Source: a virus
Direction: 5' to 3' (one strand)
Length of the DNA: 25,822 nt
Virus record (IMG/VR): IMGVR_UViG_3300017743_004330
Coordinates: 1 to 25,822 of that record
Shown: in pieces, positions 5,873 to 14,025 of the stretch
Layout of the letters: every line of letters starts with the position of its first letter
Numbering within the stretch: the stretch's first letter is position 1
Notes under the pieces: generated by a model
Databases searched by the model: none
What the model saw: the letters and a program-made list of their open reading frames with translations, nothing else
What the model was told of the DNA's origin: nothing
Program-made: the position numbers and the translations under genes

Positions 5873-6767
5873 GATAATATTGTTTGTAATTTTTAAGTGC
5901 TTGATTACTACATTCAAGGTAAAAATCAGCATCGTTATATAATGTATTAATAATTTTTCGTCCCTCCACTAAATCTCCTAATTCTATTGATAAAGATGGG
6001 TGACATATTTCTTGGGTATCTAAACCTTTATATCCTATACAAGGTATTCCTAAATAAGCGCAATTTAAAGCAAATGTGCCCGCAGCGTGTGTTCTCATAA
6101 GATGTACTCCAATTTTACAATCTGATAAAGCCGTAATCCATTGGTTCCATTGTAAATAAGGTAGTTGATTTATCCCTAATTGTTCTTCACCTGCTATTGC
6201 CCTTCCCATTTTAGGTGATTTAATATCTTTAGTTACAGAACTAGCTATTATAAAAGAATCAAATCCACCATACCAACTAACAAAATTTCCTCCTATCATA
6301 ATACCTTTTCTATCATTAATATGAGTTAAAGTATAGGTATCAATTGGGTCCTCTATCATTAGTGTAGGCATTATCCTTACATCTGGGTGGTTGGTGATAC
6401 CTTGATAATAATTTTTATCTGTTTTATTATGTACAAGTAATATATCAGCTTTCCTAATTGTATTGTAATACCATATTTGTTGATTCAATGGATAATCTTG
6501 GAAGCACCAGTTGGGGCCCTCTTGCATTATTGCTATTTTAGAGGCATATGTTCTTACTTTACTCAAAACATCATACTTAATCCACTTTTCAACTCCTACT
6601 TTAGGAATTATTACAATAGCTAAATCATAAGATTCTGATGGGGTTTCCGTACATGGTATGCAGTCCGCCTCTAAAGCACAAGGCCATGCCTGTTCAGTCC
6701 TCATCATTGGGTAATTACGAGGATATTTACCTCTATAACCCATCTCCGTTACATAACAAATTTTCAT
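5823..6767 (-). CDS. GT-B-like glycosyltransferase, 314 aa
   Basis: The protein opens MKICYVTEMGYRGKYPRNYP, a GT-B-like first strand and loop. The C-terminal domain contains ALSDCKIGVHLMRTHAAGTF followed by NCAYLGIPCIGYKGLDTQE, the nucleotide-binding half of GT-B enzymes, where a small region before 'LGIPCIG' replaces the classical E-x7-E. A central GIMIGGNFVSWYGGFDSFI marks the inter-domain start of the second Rossmann fold. It probably transfers a sugar from an NDP donor at the inner face of the membrane or in the cytoplasm. It overlaps the epimerase gene by 4 nt (ATGA) and the next GT2 gene by 50 nt. Family assignment is by fold pattern only. Confidence 0.6.
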   Translation of the reverse strand: MKICYVTEMGYRGKYPRNYPMMRTEQAWPCALEADCIPCTETPSESYDLAIVIIPKVGVEKWIKYDVLSKVRTYASKIAIMQEGPNWCFQDYPLNQQIWYYNTIRKADILLVHNKTDKNYYQGITNHPDVRIMPTLMIEDPIDTYTLTHINDRKGIMIGGNFVSWYGGFDSFIIASSVTKDIKSPKMGRAIAGEEQLGINQLPYLQWNQWITALSDCKIGVHLMRTHAAGTFALNCAYLGIPCIGYKGLDTQEICHPSLSIELGDLVEGRKIINTLYNDADFYLECSNQALKNYKQYYHENIFNSTFKKQLEVS

Positions 6768-7612
6768 ATATTTTCTATATAATTCATTATTTTATGTTTA
6801 GGATTATATCCTAAACGTTTTTGAGTAAAAGCAATATCAGCCAGCCCATTTGGTCTATCACCTGGTCTGGGAGGTATGAATTCATATGGGTGGTTAAATG
6901 CTTTAGCTATTTCTAATATACTAAATTCTTCTCCTGTTCCTAATTGGTATTCTTCATTATTAATATTTTCTCCAGCTAATATTAAACCTTGAACTATATC
7001 TTCTACATGAGTAAAATCTCTTTTTTGATTTCCCTCTCCTGTAATAGTTAAATTTTTACCTGATTGTTTTTGGTCTCTAAATATATTAATAACTGTTTGC
7101 CATTCATTAGCCCAAGTTTCAGTTCTAGGACCATAAACATTATAAAAATAACAAATATTGTATTTTAAACCATACCATTCAGATAATCCTTGAATTAATT
7201 TAGCAACTGTAGATTTAAAGAAAGCGTATGGGGAACCTAACTCACCAGGATAAGATAATCTAGTAGATGAACCTGCATATACAATAGGTATATTTTTCCT
7301 ACAGCATTCCATTAACAGTTTATAACTCCCCCTAATATTGTAATTAAAAGCATCATCAATTTCGTTAAATGAAGGAACTACTTTAGAATATTCTCCTAAA
7401 TGGTATACTAAATCAAATTTAAAATCAAATGCTCTTTTTGTATTAATTGTATCTCTTTTAAGATAAATAGCTCCTTCAATGTGGTTAGATTCTAAACCAG
7501 CAGAATAATTATCCCAACTAGTTACTTTATGTCCTAATTCTAATAACTTTTCAATTAAATTAGCACCCACACCTCCGGCACCACCTGTTACTAATATGTT
7601 TTTTTTACTCAT
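6764..7612 (-). CDS. NAD-dependent nucleotide-sugar epimerase/dehydratase (extended SDR), 282 aa
   Basis: ILVTGGAGGVGANLIEKL is the extended-SDR NAD(P) loop at residues 6-23, and SWDNYSAG follows the second strand as in UDP-sugar enzymes. The catalytic triad is seen as Ser115/116 in AGSSTRL, Tyr129 and Lys133 in YAFFK. FYNVYGPR and RDFTHVEDIVQGL are family signatures, and RPGDRPNGLADI near the end fits sugar-nucleotide 4-epimerases, 4,6-dehydratases or UDP-glucuronate decarboxylases. The exact reaction cannot be fixed by eye. With the dehydrogenase at 3855-4691, a UDP-glucose to UDP-glucuronate to epimer or pentose route is possible. ATG at 7612 was chosen over 7666 because it starts MSKKNILVTGG directly before the NAD loop. 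It overlaps the phosphodiesterase-like gene by 8 nt. Confidence 0.83.
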   Translation of the reverse strand: MSKKNILVTGGAGGVGANLIEKLLELGHKVTSWDNYSAGLESNHIEGAIYLKRDTINTKRAFDFKFDLVYHLGEYSKVVPSFNEIDDAFNYNIRGSYKLLMECCRKNIPIVYAGSSTRLSYPGELGSPYAFFKSTVAKLIQGLSEWYGLKYNICYFYNVYGPRTETWANEWQTVINIFRDQKQSGKNLTITGEGNQKRDFTHVEDIVQGLILAGENINNEEYQLGTGEEFSILEIAKAFNHPYEFIPPRPGDRPNGLADIAFTQKRLGYNPKHKIMNYIENI

Positions 7613-8036
7613 AATTAATAATATTATCACTACATATTCCAAGTAAATTATTTGGAATATTTCCATTAAACTCCTCTGGATGAACTGATATACTGTCAGG
7701 ACACCTTATTCCTGGGTATGCCCAAATGTATCCTTTAGATGTTATTGTAACTGAATCATTTTCATGCCAAAAATAATTTAAATTTGTTTCTTTTAATATT
7801 GTTAAAGCTTCAAGGTTTTTACAATGAATCCATAATTTATTTTTATGTTTTTCAAGCCAATCTAAGTTAACTGGGTATTGGGGAACATCATGTCCTAAAA
7901 ATAACCCATTTAATAAAAACCATAAGTCAATTTCAACATCAAATCCAGCAGTAATTGCTTCTTCAATGTAAGCAATCTTATTTTCCTTTTCGGGTTGGGC
8001 CCCATTTATATTACCCCTATGGGAAATTAATAACAT
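7605..8036 (-). CDS. Glycerophosphodiester phosphodiesterase-like protein, short form, 143 aa
   Basis: The start LLISHRGNINGAQPEKENK and the following GFDVEIDLWF...LFLGHD reproduce the GDPD signature. His6-Arg7, Glu35-x-Asp37 and His49 correspond to the two catalytic histidines and the metal-binding acid pair. GDPD enzymes hydrolyse glycerophosphodiesters to glycerol-3-phosphate. This protein is only 143 residues against about 230-300 for the family, so part of the TIM barrel is missing, or it is a minimal relative. WIHCKNLEAL and YFWHENDSV fit later barrel strands. It is placed 1 nt after the RuBisCO-like gene stop and just before the epimerase. It may act on a phosphorylated glycan substituent rather than phospholipid. 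Confidence 0.65.
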   Translation of the reverse strand: MLLISHRGNINGAQPEKENKIAYIEEAITAGFDVEIDLWFLLNGLFLGHDVPQYPVNLDWLEKHKNKLWIHCKNLEALTILKETNLNYFWHENDSVTITSKGYIWAYPGIRCPDSISVHPEEFNGNIPNNLLGICSDNIINYE

Positions 8037-8037
8037 A

Positions 8038-9186
8038 CTAAACTAGATTATCAATAGACTTTCTCATTTCTAAAGCACCAGCTAACGTTCCATCTTTATG
8101 GCCATGTATAGCACCCCCTACATTAGCCATGTAATTAGGACCTACTTTATCGGTTACCATTTGAGTTAATGATGAGTTAAAACCACAACTTAAAGCAGGC
8201 ATTACATTATATTCATGTAATATATTAACTGAGTCTAATACTTCTTTTTCATCCCATTTGTAGTAACCACCAATCATTCCAGCATGTATAAAATCAACAC
8301 CCATCATACCCGCTAATTGACACATTACTCTCCAATCAATATGAAAATCATGATTTTTATTAGTTAGTATTTTATCACCACTTTTCTGGAAATGAACGAA
8401 TATAGGTAGATCTAATTCACGTATTGCTTTGTACACTCCTAAACCACACCAAAAATTAACATGAACACCATTTCCTCCTAATTCATATACTTGTTTTACT
8501 CTATCTAAAATATAAGGGTAATCTGAGTGGATTGAAACACAATATACTACATTTTTATCTTTAAGATAATCCATTATTAATGGTACTCTTTTTTCAATAG
8601 GACAAAAACTAGGATCGGATAATATTTCATCTTCTTTAATAAAATTACAACCACCTTCAACTAATTCTTTTACCATTTCAAGCAATATCTCAGGTGTAAT
8701 GCCCGTTTTTGGTTTTACTATTGCTCCAAATAAAGGTTTATCTTTTACTCCTGTAAATTCTCTAATACCTGTTATCCCAAATTTAGGTCCTAGGAAACAA
8801 TCTTTAACAGACTGAGGGAATGTAATATCTAAAACATGACATTTATTAATATCATCAATATCCATTTGACCACCCATTATATTAACTAACATATGAGCAA
8901 TACCATCAGTTTTAAAATCAATATTAATTACAGGAAAAGCTATTTCAACAATACCTGATTTTGTTTTTAAAATAGATGGATCATCTGGTATTATAATTTT
9001 ACAGGAGTGGTTTTCAAATAATTCATCTGTTTCCCATTGGTTTCTAACCTTTGGATTACCTACACTTTGTCCTATAGATAAATTCCAAGCTGCATCCTCT
9101 AATGTTGTTCTAGACTCTAAATAATATTTTACTAAAAAATACTTATTTAAATCAATTTCATTTTTACTTCTTAAGATCGATAACAT
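8038..9186 (-). CDS. RuBisCO-like protein (RuBisCO large-subunit superfamily), 382 aa
   Basis: N-terminal alpha/beta domain (1-145) and C-terminal barrel are both present. By eye, GAIVKPKTG (Lys158, Lys160) aligns with spinach Lys175/Lys177, and FIKEDE (Lys184, Asp186, Glu187) with the carbamylated Lys201 and Mg ligands Asp203/Glu204. His265 aligns with His294, Ser333 with Ser379 and NVGG (Gly357-Gly358) with Gly403-Gly404. Two residues needed for carboxylation differ: the His294-Arg295 pair reads HF, and the loop-6 Lys334 position is Tyr in AGMIGGYYKWD. This is the pattern of form IV RuBisCO-like proteins, which enolise or isomerise phosphorylated sugar-like compounds, or decarboxylate them, rather than fix CO2. 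It lies between a cupin (23-nt overlap) and a GDPD-like gene in the glycan operon. Superfamily membership is strong; substrate and reaction are unknown. Confidence 0.88.
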   Translation of the reverse strand: MLSILRSKNEIDLNKYFLVKYYLESRTTLEDAAWNLSIGQSVGNPKVRNQWETDELFENHSCKIIIPDDPSILKTKSGIVEIAFPVINIDFKTDGIAHMLVNIMGGQMDIDDINKCHVLDITFPQSVKDCFLGPKFGITGIREFTGVKDKPLFGAIVKPKTGITPEILLEMVKELVEGGCNFIKEDEILSDPSFCPIEKRVPLIMDYLKDKNVVYCVSIHSDYPYILDRVKQVYELGGNGVHVNFWCGLGVYKAIRELDLPIFVHFQKSGDKILTNKNHDFHIDWRVMCQLAGMMGVDFIHAGMIGGYYKWDEKEVLDSVNILHEYNVMPALSCGFNSSLTQMVTDKVGPNYMANVGGAIHGHKDGTLAGALEMRKSIDNLV

Positions 9187-9496
9187 ATTTGTCTTTTGTG
9201 TTTGATGGAGTTTTAAGAATTAATATTTCACAATCTTTAATAAATTCTGGGTCTGCTATTTCATAGGGTGGAATAACAAATATATCTCCAGATTCTACTA
9301 TTTGATCTTGAATCCTCATTTTTCCTTTAATTAATAAATTTATTTCTGTTCCTTCTTTATGGTAATGGTAATCCCATATATCACCTTTAGGATGTACTTT
9401 ATAACATGCTTCAAATTCGGAGGTATTATAAGCCGAAGGATTAAAATTGCCTACAAACCATCCATCTTTCATATCTTTTAACTTATGTACTTTCAT
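9164..9496 (-). CDS. Cupin-fold protein, 110 aa
   Basis: The first cupin motif is present: His44-x-His46-x4-Glu51-x6-Gly in DYHYHKEGTEINLLIKGKM. The second motif (GDIFVIPPYEIADPEF) has the G and P but no metal-binding His, so metal binding may be partial or altered. Small single-domain cupins in sugar operons include ketoisomerases and epimerases, as well as regulators. It starts 14 nt inside the nucleotidyltransferase gene and overlaps the RuBisCO-like gene by 23 nt, so the three are probably co-translated and may work on the same sugar phosphate. Substrate not known. Confidence 0.75.
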   Translation of the reverse strand: MKVHKLKDMKDGWFVGNFNPSAYNTSEFEACYKVHPKGDIWDYHYHKEGTEINLLIKGKMRIQDQIVESGDIFVIPPYEIADPEFIKDCEILILKTPSNTKDKYVIDLKK

Positions 9497-10211
9497 TATA
9501 TATTTTATCTGTATATTTAATTAAATCTTCAGGTGTTCCTACAGCATTATGTTGTTCATTAGGTATATGATAAACTCCTATTTTTTTACCTAATTCTATT
9601 AAACTATTATAAGTAGGAGCTATATAAAATTCATTATTATATCTTTCATTACGGTTTACCATATTCTCAGCTGAATATACAAAATCTTTTCCGTGTTTCC
9701 AAAAGTGAATTCCATTTAATGAAATAGAACTTAATACTTCTTTTTCTGCTAATTTAATACCAAAACCTTCTCTATTCAATTTTATATAACTATTTTTAGG
9801 AGTATCTGATGTGTATGTTACTACAAACCCATCATATGGATAATTTTTTACAAATGTAGAAAATGATTTATCATCCCACCACATTACTTGATCACAATTA
9901 GTAATAATTAAAGGTGAATCATTATCGATGTATTTTTTAGCTAATAAAGCAGTACAAGCAGCTCCTTCTGTTATTTCATCTATTTCAATTACTTTACAAT
10001 TTGGATATATATTATATAAATGAAATGTTAGATTATGAGATTTTTGTGTAATAAAAATAAGATTACCCCTAACCCCTAAGGTATCTACAGCATGTTCTAT
10101 CATAGGTTTACCTTCAATAGGAATTAAAGGTTTTGGTAATGTATAACCTGATGTTTTAAATCTAGAACCCCTACCCGCCATAGGTATTAATATATTTAAT
10201 TCTTTACTCAT
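9483..10211 (-). CDS. Sugar-phosphate nucleotidyltransferase, 242 aa
   Basis: ILIPMAGRGSRFKTSGYTLP followed by KPLIPIEGKPMIEH (residues 7-40) is the glycine-rich nucleotide-binding and PKPLxPI signature of RmlA/GlmU/ManC-type enzymes. ITNCDQVMWW with Asp107 gives the metal-binding acid. These enzymes join a sugar-1-phosphate and an NTP to make an NDP-sugar and pyrophosphate. At 242 aa it is a single-domain version without the left-handed helix of GlmU. It overlaps the upstream GT2 gene by 4 nt (ATGA) and is followed directly by the cupin and RuBisCO-like genes. It probably activates the island's special sugar. Sugar and base specificity cannot be read from sequence. Confidence 0.85.
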   Translation of the reverse strand: MSKELNILIPMAGRGSRFKTSGYTLPKPLIPIEGKPMIEHAVDTLGVRGNLIFITQKSHNLTFHLYNIYPNCKVIEIDEITEGAACTALLAKKYIDNDSPLIITNCDQVMWWDDKSFSTFVKNYPYDGFVVTYTSDTPKNSYIKLNREGFGIKLAEKEVLSSISLNGIHFWKHGKDFVYSAENMVNRNERYNNEFYIAPTYNSLIELGKKIGVYHIPNEQHNAVGTPEDLIKYTDKIYNEST

Positions 10212-10834
10212 AAAGTACTATAATATTTATTTTGTTTTTCTTGCCTATCTATTTGTTTTGGGTGGTATAAACAAAAATGCTCATTTATAGGTAAAGCTGC
10301 ATAATGATTATATCCATCTAATACTTCATGTACTTTATTTACCCATTCAATTTCATTATTATTTTTATATATCCTCCATTGATAGTCTGGGAAGTTAACC
10401 CATCCCTTATTGTCTACTCTCCATCCCCATTTTTGGATATGTTCTTGAGTTAGACCCTCTACTGTGTTAATTCTAGGTACTGCTAAAACATCAACTTTTT
10501 CATTTTTATCTAAGATAATATGTAAATTTTTAACTAATGCTTCATTAGGAATTTCATCAGCATCTATTTGAAAAATATAATCACCCTTACAAAGTGTAGT
10601 TAAATAATTCTTCCAATCAGCAAAATGATGTTTAAATGTTTGAGCTTCTATTTTAATATTTGTATATTCTGATAGGCAAAATTGTAAATAAGACCAAACT
10701 TCAGCAGTTCCTCCTCCTTTGTCAAAAAGAACTACTATCTCATCTTCATCTCTTTTTATTTTAGATAAATTGTCTATAAGACGTCTTATTTCATCTAACT
10801 CATTACATACCGTTATTGCGTAACTTATTTTCAT
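10208..10834 (-). CDS. GT2-family glycosyltransferase, 208 aa
   Basis: MKISYAITVCNELDEIRRLI is a GT-A N-terminal strand and helix. DYIFQIDADEIP contains the DxD-type metal and nucleotide site. The following WRIYKNNNEIEWVNKVHEVL segment is common in lipid- or glycan-directed GT2 enzymes related to lipopolysaccharide core transferases. At 208 aa it is a compact catalytic domain. It follows the 147-aa conserved gene after 2 nt and overlaps the nucleotidyltransferase start. It would add one residue of the phage-encoded glycan. Confidence 0.78.
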   Translation of the reverse strand: MKISYAITVCNELDEIRRLIDNLSKIKRDEDEIVVLFDKGGGTAEVWSYLQFCLSEYTNIKIEAQTFKHHFADWKNYLTTLCKGDYIFQIDADEIPNEALVKNLHIILDKNEKVDVLAVPRINTVEGLTQEHIQKWGWRVDNKGWVNFPDYQWRIYKNNNEIEWVNKVHEVLDGYNHYAALPINEHFCLYHPKQIDRQEKQNKYYSTL

Positions 10835-10836
10835 GT

Positions 10837-11280
10837 TTATTCAGGTAATACTCCAATATATGAAAGTGCTTCTATATAATCACGTTCAACAAAATGTTTT
10901 AAAGTAGTCATATCAGCCCTATATTCTTTTCCTTTAAATTTTTCTTTTTCTTCTTCTGGTATTTTAACAGCTTTAGCAGCACCCCAACTCCAATTATTAG
11001 CTCCAGTTCCATCTGCGAAAACAATTCCCTTTTCTTCTACATTAACCATATTAGGTAACCATATAAAATCCGTTTTTGGGTCTGTCCAAGCTAAAGCTTT
11101 ATATAATTCCGGTAAAGTTTCTATTTGTTCATTATAAAATTTAGAACCTTCTGTCATTAAAGAATTAGTCCAAAAACCACAAGACAAACTATGAAAATTA
11201 GTTATATCTTTATTTATTTCTATTTTATAACATAAATCTCCCCCCGATTTAGGACAGTCTATAATTGTATCGTGTTGCAT
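10837..11280 (-). CDS. Conserved phage hypothetical protein, 147 aa
   Basis: I recognise the general pattern from other large marine-type phages but know no function. The N-terminus has Cys9 and Cys17 (DCPKSGGDLCYKIEINKD). Aromatic-rich segments follow: SCGFWTNSLM, TDFIWLPNMVN and TGANNWSWGAAKAV. The C-terminal part is helical and charged. There is no signal peptide, membrane helix or known catalytic motif. It is embedded in the glycan island between a GT4 gene (6 nt upstream) and a GT2 gene, so a role in the same pathway is possible but unproven. Confidence 0.65.
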   Translation of the reverse strand: MQHDTIIDCPKSGGDLCYKIEINKDITNFHSLSCGFWTNSLMTEGSKFYNEQIETLPELYKALAWTDPKTDFIWLPNMVNVEEKGIVFADGTGANNWSWGAAKAVKIPEEEKEKFKGKEYRADMTTLKHFVERDYIEALSYIGVLPE

Positions 11281-11286
11281 AATTAA

Positions 11287-12573
11287 TTAATTTATTTTTT
11301 CTAAAGTAGGTATATCTATTTCTGGTAGATCTAATCCTATTTGAGTTGGAAAATCAGGAATATTAGCATCTAATATGTTATCAGCCAATTCTTTCATTTT
11401 TTCAAAACTAAAATTTGATTTAGAATATTTAGCTTGATGTGTTGCTTTTAATTTATAATTTTTATAATTATCAAACATATCAATAAAAGCTTGACCTACA
11501 TTTCCTGGATTAGGTTGGAACCACTCTGCTTCCTTCATTATCCATTTATTTGCGGATGTAGGATGTACTTTTTCTAATTTACCAGGTAATAAAGTAGTAA
11601 ATGATTTATGTAAAAAATCAGTGTGACCCGACCATCCAGAGGCTATAATTGGTTTTTTAGTTAAGCTAAATTCTAATAAAGGTCTACCATAACCCTCACC
11701 TTTAGTCATACTAATCATAGCCTTTACTTTAGAATGATTGTATAACTGATTCATGTCTTCGTCACTGAATTTACCAGTTATCAAATATACATTGGGTATA
11801 TCTTTACTATTAATTGTTTTTTTAATTTTAATAATTCTATCTAATACCTCATTTCTACTCATATATGAATCAACACCAATTGATGTTTTTAAAATTAATG
11901 CTGGTTTTCGTTTTTTATTTTTAAACGTTTCATAAAATGATTTAATCATTAGACCAACATTTTTTCTATCATGTCCAATTGCTCCTTCCATCCAGTGGCC
12001 TACAAATAAAAACCCAAATGATTCTTTAATATTACTTAAGTCAAATGTATTTTTTTCTTTCAATGGTTTATATAGGTCTATATTAGCACCTTCAAACATA
12101 ACATGGATAGGTTTTGTACTTTTAACTACCCCCATGATTTGTCCCGTTTTTTGGTTCTTCTTTTCATAAGACATAGATTCAAATACACTTTTAGAATGTT
12201 TTGATGAAACCCAATTTATATCCATTCTATTTAAACCCTCAATCCATTCTGGTTGAGCAGATGTTGTTTCAATCCCAGCAGTACACCCTATATTATATTT
12301 CCCTATAGGTTGAAATTCACTAGGAATAGTTATTTGCATCCAAATATCGGGCTTTGTTTGTTGCCAATTTGGTTGAGCTATATGTTTATTTAAAAAAGCC
12401 CATTCGGGATGATCTTTACAAAAACCCCAAGTTGTAGAACCCCATTTTTGGGGTAATAATTCAACTTCATATTTATCAAGTTCTATTATAGCTTTAACTA
12501 CATCCCTAGCTCTAGCTCCATAACCTGAGTATGTGTCAAAAGGACACGAAATAACAAATCTTGGTTTATTCAT
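11287..12573 (-). CDS. GT4-type glycosyltransferase, 428 aa
   Basis: The protein begins with a GT-B N-terminal fold (RFVISCPFDTYSGYGARARD). GFLFVGHWMEGAIGHDRKN starts the second Rossmann domain. TKGEGYGRPLLEFSLTKKPI with IIASGWSGHTDF is the nucleotide-binding E-x7-E signature of GT4 retaining enzymes. It likely transfers a hexose or similar sugar from an NDP donor. It is joined to the upstream GT4 gene by a 1-nt TAATG overlap, so the two are probably translated together and may build consecutive linkages. Donor and acceptor are unknown; the acceptor could be a phage virion protein, modified DNA or host surface glycan. Confidence 0.82.
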   Translation of the reverse strand: MNKPRFVISCPFDTYSGYGARARDVVKAIIELDKYEVELLPQKWGSTTWGFCKDHPEWAFLNKHIAQPNWQQTKPDIWMQITIPSEFQPIGKYNIGCTAGIETTSAQPEWIEGLNRMDINWVSSKHSKSVFESMSYEKKNQKTGQIMGVVKSTKPIHVMFEGANIDLYKPLKEKNTFDLSNIKESFGFLFVGHWMEGAIGHDRKNVGLMIKSFYETFKNKKRKPALILKTSIGVDSYMSRNEVLDRIIKIKKTINSKDIPNVYLITGKFSDEDMNQLYNHSKVKAMISMTKGEGYGRPLLEFSLTKKPIIASGWSGHTDFLHKSFTTLLPGKLEKVHPTSANKWIMKEAEWFQPNPGNVGQAFIDMFDNYKNYKLKATHQAKYSKSNFSFEKMKELADNILDANIPDFPTQIGLDLPEIDIPTLEKIN

Positions 12574-14012
12574 TAGTATATTAATTTATGTTTTAAAACT
12601 CTACCTTTATATTCATTAGCATTAATTACTTCATATTTTTCTCTTGGTTTCCAAGTACTAAATAATTCATCAAATGCTTCCATAACTCTATTAGCTTGAT
12701 GTTTAGATGTAAATCCAGCTTCATCACCTAAAGCCCATTCTCTGCCTAAGTTACCTATTCTTTTTCTTTCTTTATCTCCCATACCATATGCCTTTTTTAT
12801 TTGATCGGCTGCATCTTCCCACTTACACCTATCATCAAATATATAAGGTGTTGGAGGTGATCCTTGAATTGATCTACTAGCAGGATAAACTGGTAGAACC
12901 CATTCACCATGTTCTGTATATGTACCTCTGTGATTTGATGGTACTTCTGGGTTTGGTGTGAACCATTCCCCCTTTTCATCAACAAATCTCATTTGATCTT
13001 GCATACCACCAGTTACATTAGCTATAAATGGTGTTCCAGTTAACATTGCCTCAGTTATAGTTAATCCCCATCCTTCATTAGAAGTTAATAATATCTGGAG
13101 GTCAGCTATATTATATAAGTAATTTAATTGAGGTTGAGATAATTTACTTGTTGAAAAAATTATATTATTGGCATAATCCTCTTCAAAGAAATATTCTCTA
13201 ACTGCTTCTAAATTTGTACCAGCATCCGTTGATAATTCAGTATGTAAAACAAAATAACAATCTTTTGCTTTTTCTTTGGGTAATGAATCTAAAAAGACTC
13301 TAAATGCTAACATAGCATCTGGTATTGCTTTTCTACGTATATTTCTTGAATTAAAGAATAAAACGAATTCGGGTTTTTTATTACCAAAAAGCAACTTTTT
13401 AAAATCATCAAAGTCTTTATCTTTTTTAGTAATAGGGAAATAAGTATTTGGATTTAAACCATGAGGTACGTATTTAAATACCTTATTTTTAGCTTTATCA
13501 TCTAATACTATTTTATTAATATTAACGGTTTGTTTAGATATACCCATTAATAAATCACATGCTTCATAATACCCATTATTATACATTGGGGCTGGGTAGT
13601 CATCCCAGATATTTAAATATGTAATAGGAACAGTTGTTCTGATTTCAGCCTCCATACTAAATAACCAAGTAAAATATCTTGGGTCAGTAATAAGCATAAT
13701 AGCATCTGGTTTTTCTATTGCTATTAGTTGTCTAACAATATCAGGACTACCATAACCATCAGATGGATATAAAAATACTGATGAATCTTCTATACCCATG
13801 GCTTCATCTGTAGTCTTACATAGATCTAACTTTTTACCTTTTTCTGGATGTTTTATTGCTCCTGCTATTTGTACCCAGTTAAAATGATGAGCTGTATGTA
13901 ATACAATTTCTTTAGCAACTGTGGCTACCCCAGAATGTACTCTAATATCATCACAAATCAAAAGTATTTTTTTTCTTTGATCTTTAGGAAGTGGTGGAAA
14001 TTTTTTATTCAT
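12573..14012 (-). CDS. GT4-type glycosyltransferase, 479 aa
   Basis: KKILLICDDIRVHSGVATVA is the N-terminal GT-B strand with a glycine-rich acceptor loop. ILFFNSRN-type text (VLFFNSRNIRRKAIPDAMLA) opens the second domain. TSNEGWGLTITEAMLTGTPF with IANVTGGMQDQ gives the E-x7-E nucleotide-binding motif of GT4 enzymes. ATG at 14012 (MNKKFPPLPK) is chosen. The frame can be extended 8 codons to a TTG at 14036, but that overlaps the RHH gene and lacks a better leader. It begins the run of glycan genes. Substrates cannot be predicted. Confidence 0.82.
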   Translation of the reverse strand: MNKKFPPLPKDQRKKILLICDDIRVHSGVATVAKEIVLHTAHHFNWVQIAGAIKHPEKGKKLDLCKTTDEAMGIEDSSVFLYPSDGYGSPDIVRQLIAIEKPDAIMLITDPRYFTWLFSMEAEIRTTVPITYLNIWDDYPAPMYNNGYYEACDLLMGISKQTVNINKIVLDDKAKNKVFKYVPHGLNPNTYFPITKKDKDFDDFKKLLFGNKKPEFVLFFNSRNIRRKAIPDAMLAFRVFLDSLPKEKAKDCYFVLHTELSTDAGTNLEAVREYFFEEDYANNIIFSTSKLSQPQLNYLYNIADLQILLTSNEGWGLTITEAMLTGTPFIANVTGGMQDQMRFVDEKGEWFTPNPEVPSNHRGTYTEHGEWVLPVYPASRSIQGSPPTPYIFDDRCKWEDAADQIKKAYGMGDKERKRIGNLGREWALGDEAGFTSKHQANRVMEAFDELFSTWKPREKYEVINANEYKGRVLKHKLIY

Positions 14013-14025
14013 TGGTCTTAACGAT

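Noticed and set aside
8038-9186. True CO2-fixing RuBisCO
   Set aside because: By-eye alignment shows the loop-6 lysine replaced by tyrosine and the Arg295 equivalent by phenylalanine, so a carboxylase reaction is unlikely.
12797-12985. Minus-strand frame of 62 codons inside a GT4 gene
   Set aside because: It lies wholly within the conserved glycosyltransferase C-terminal domain in another frame.
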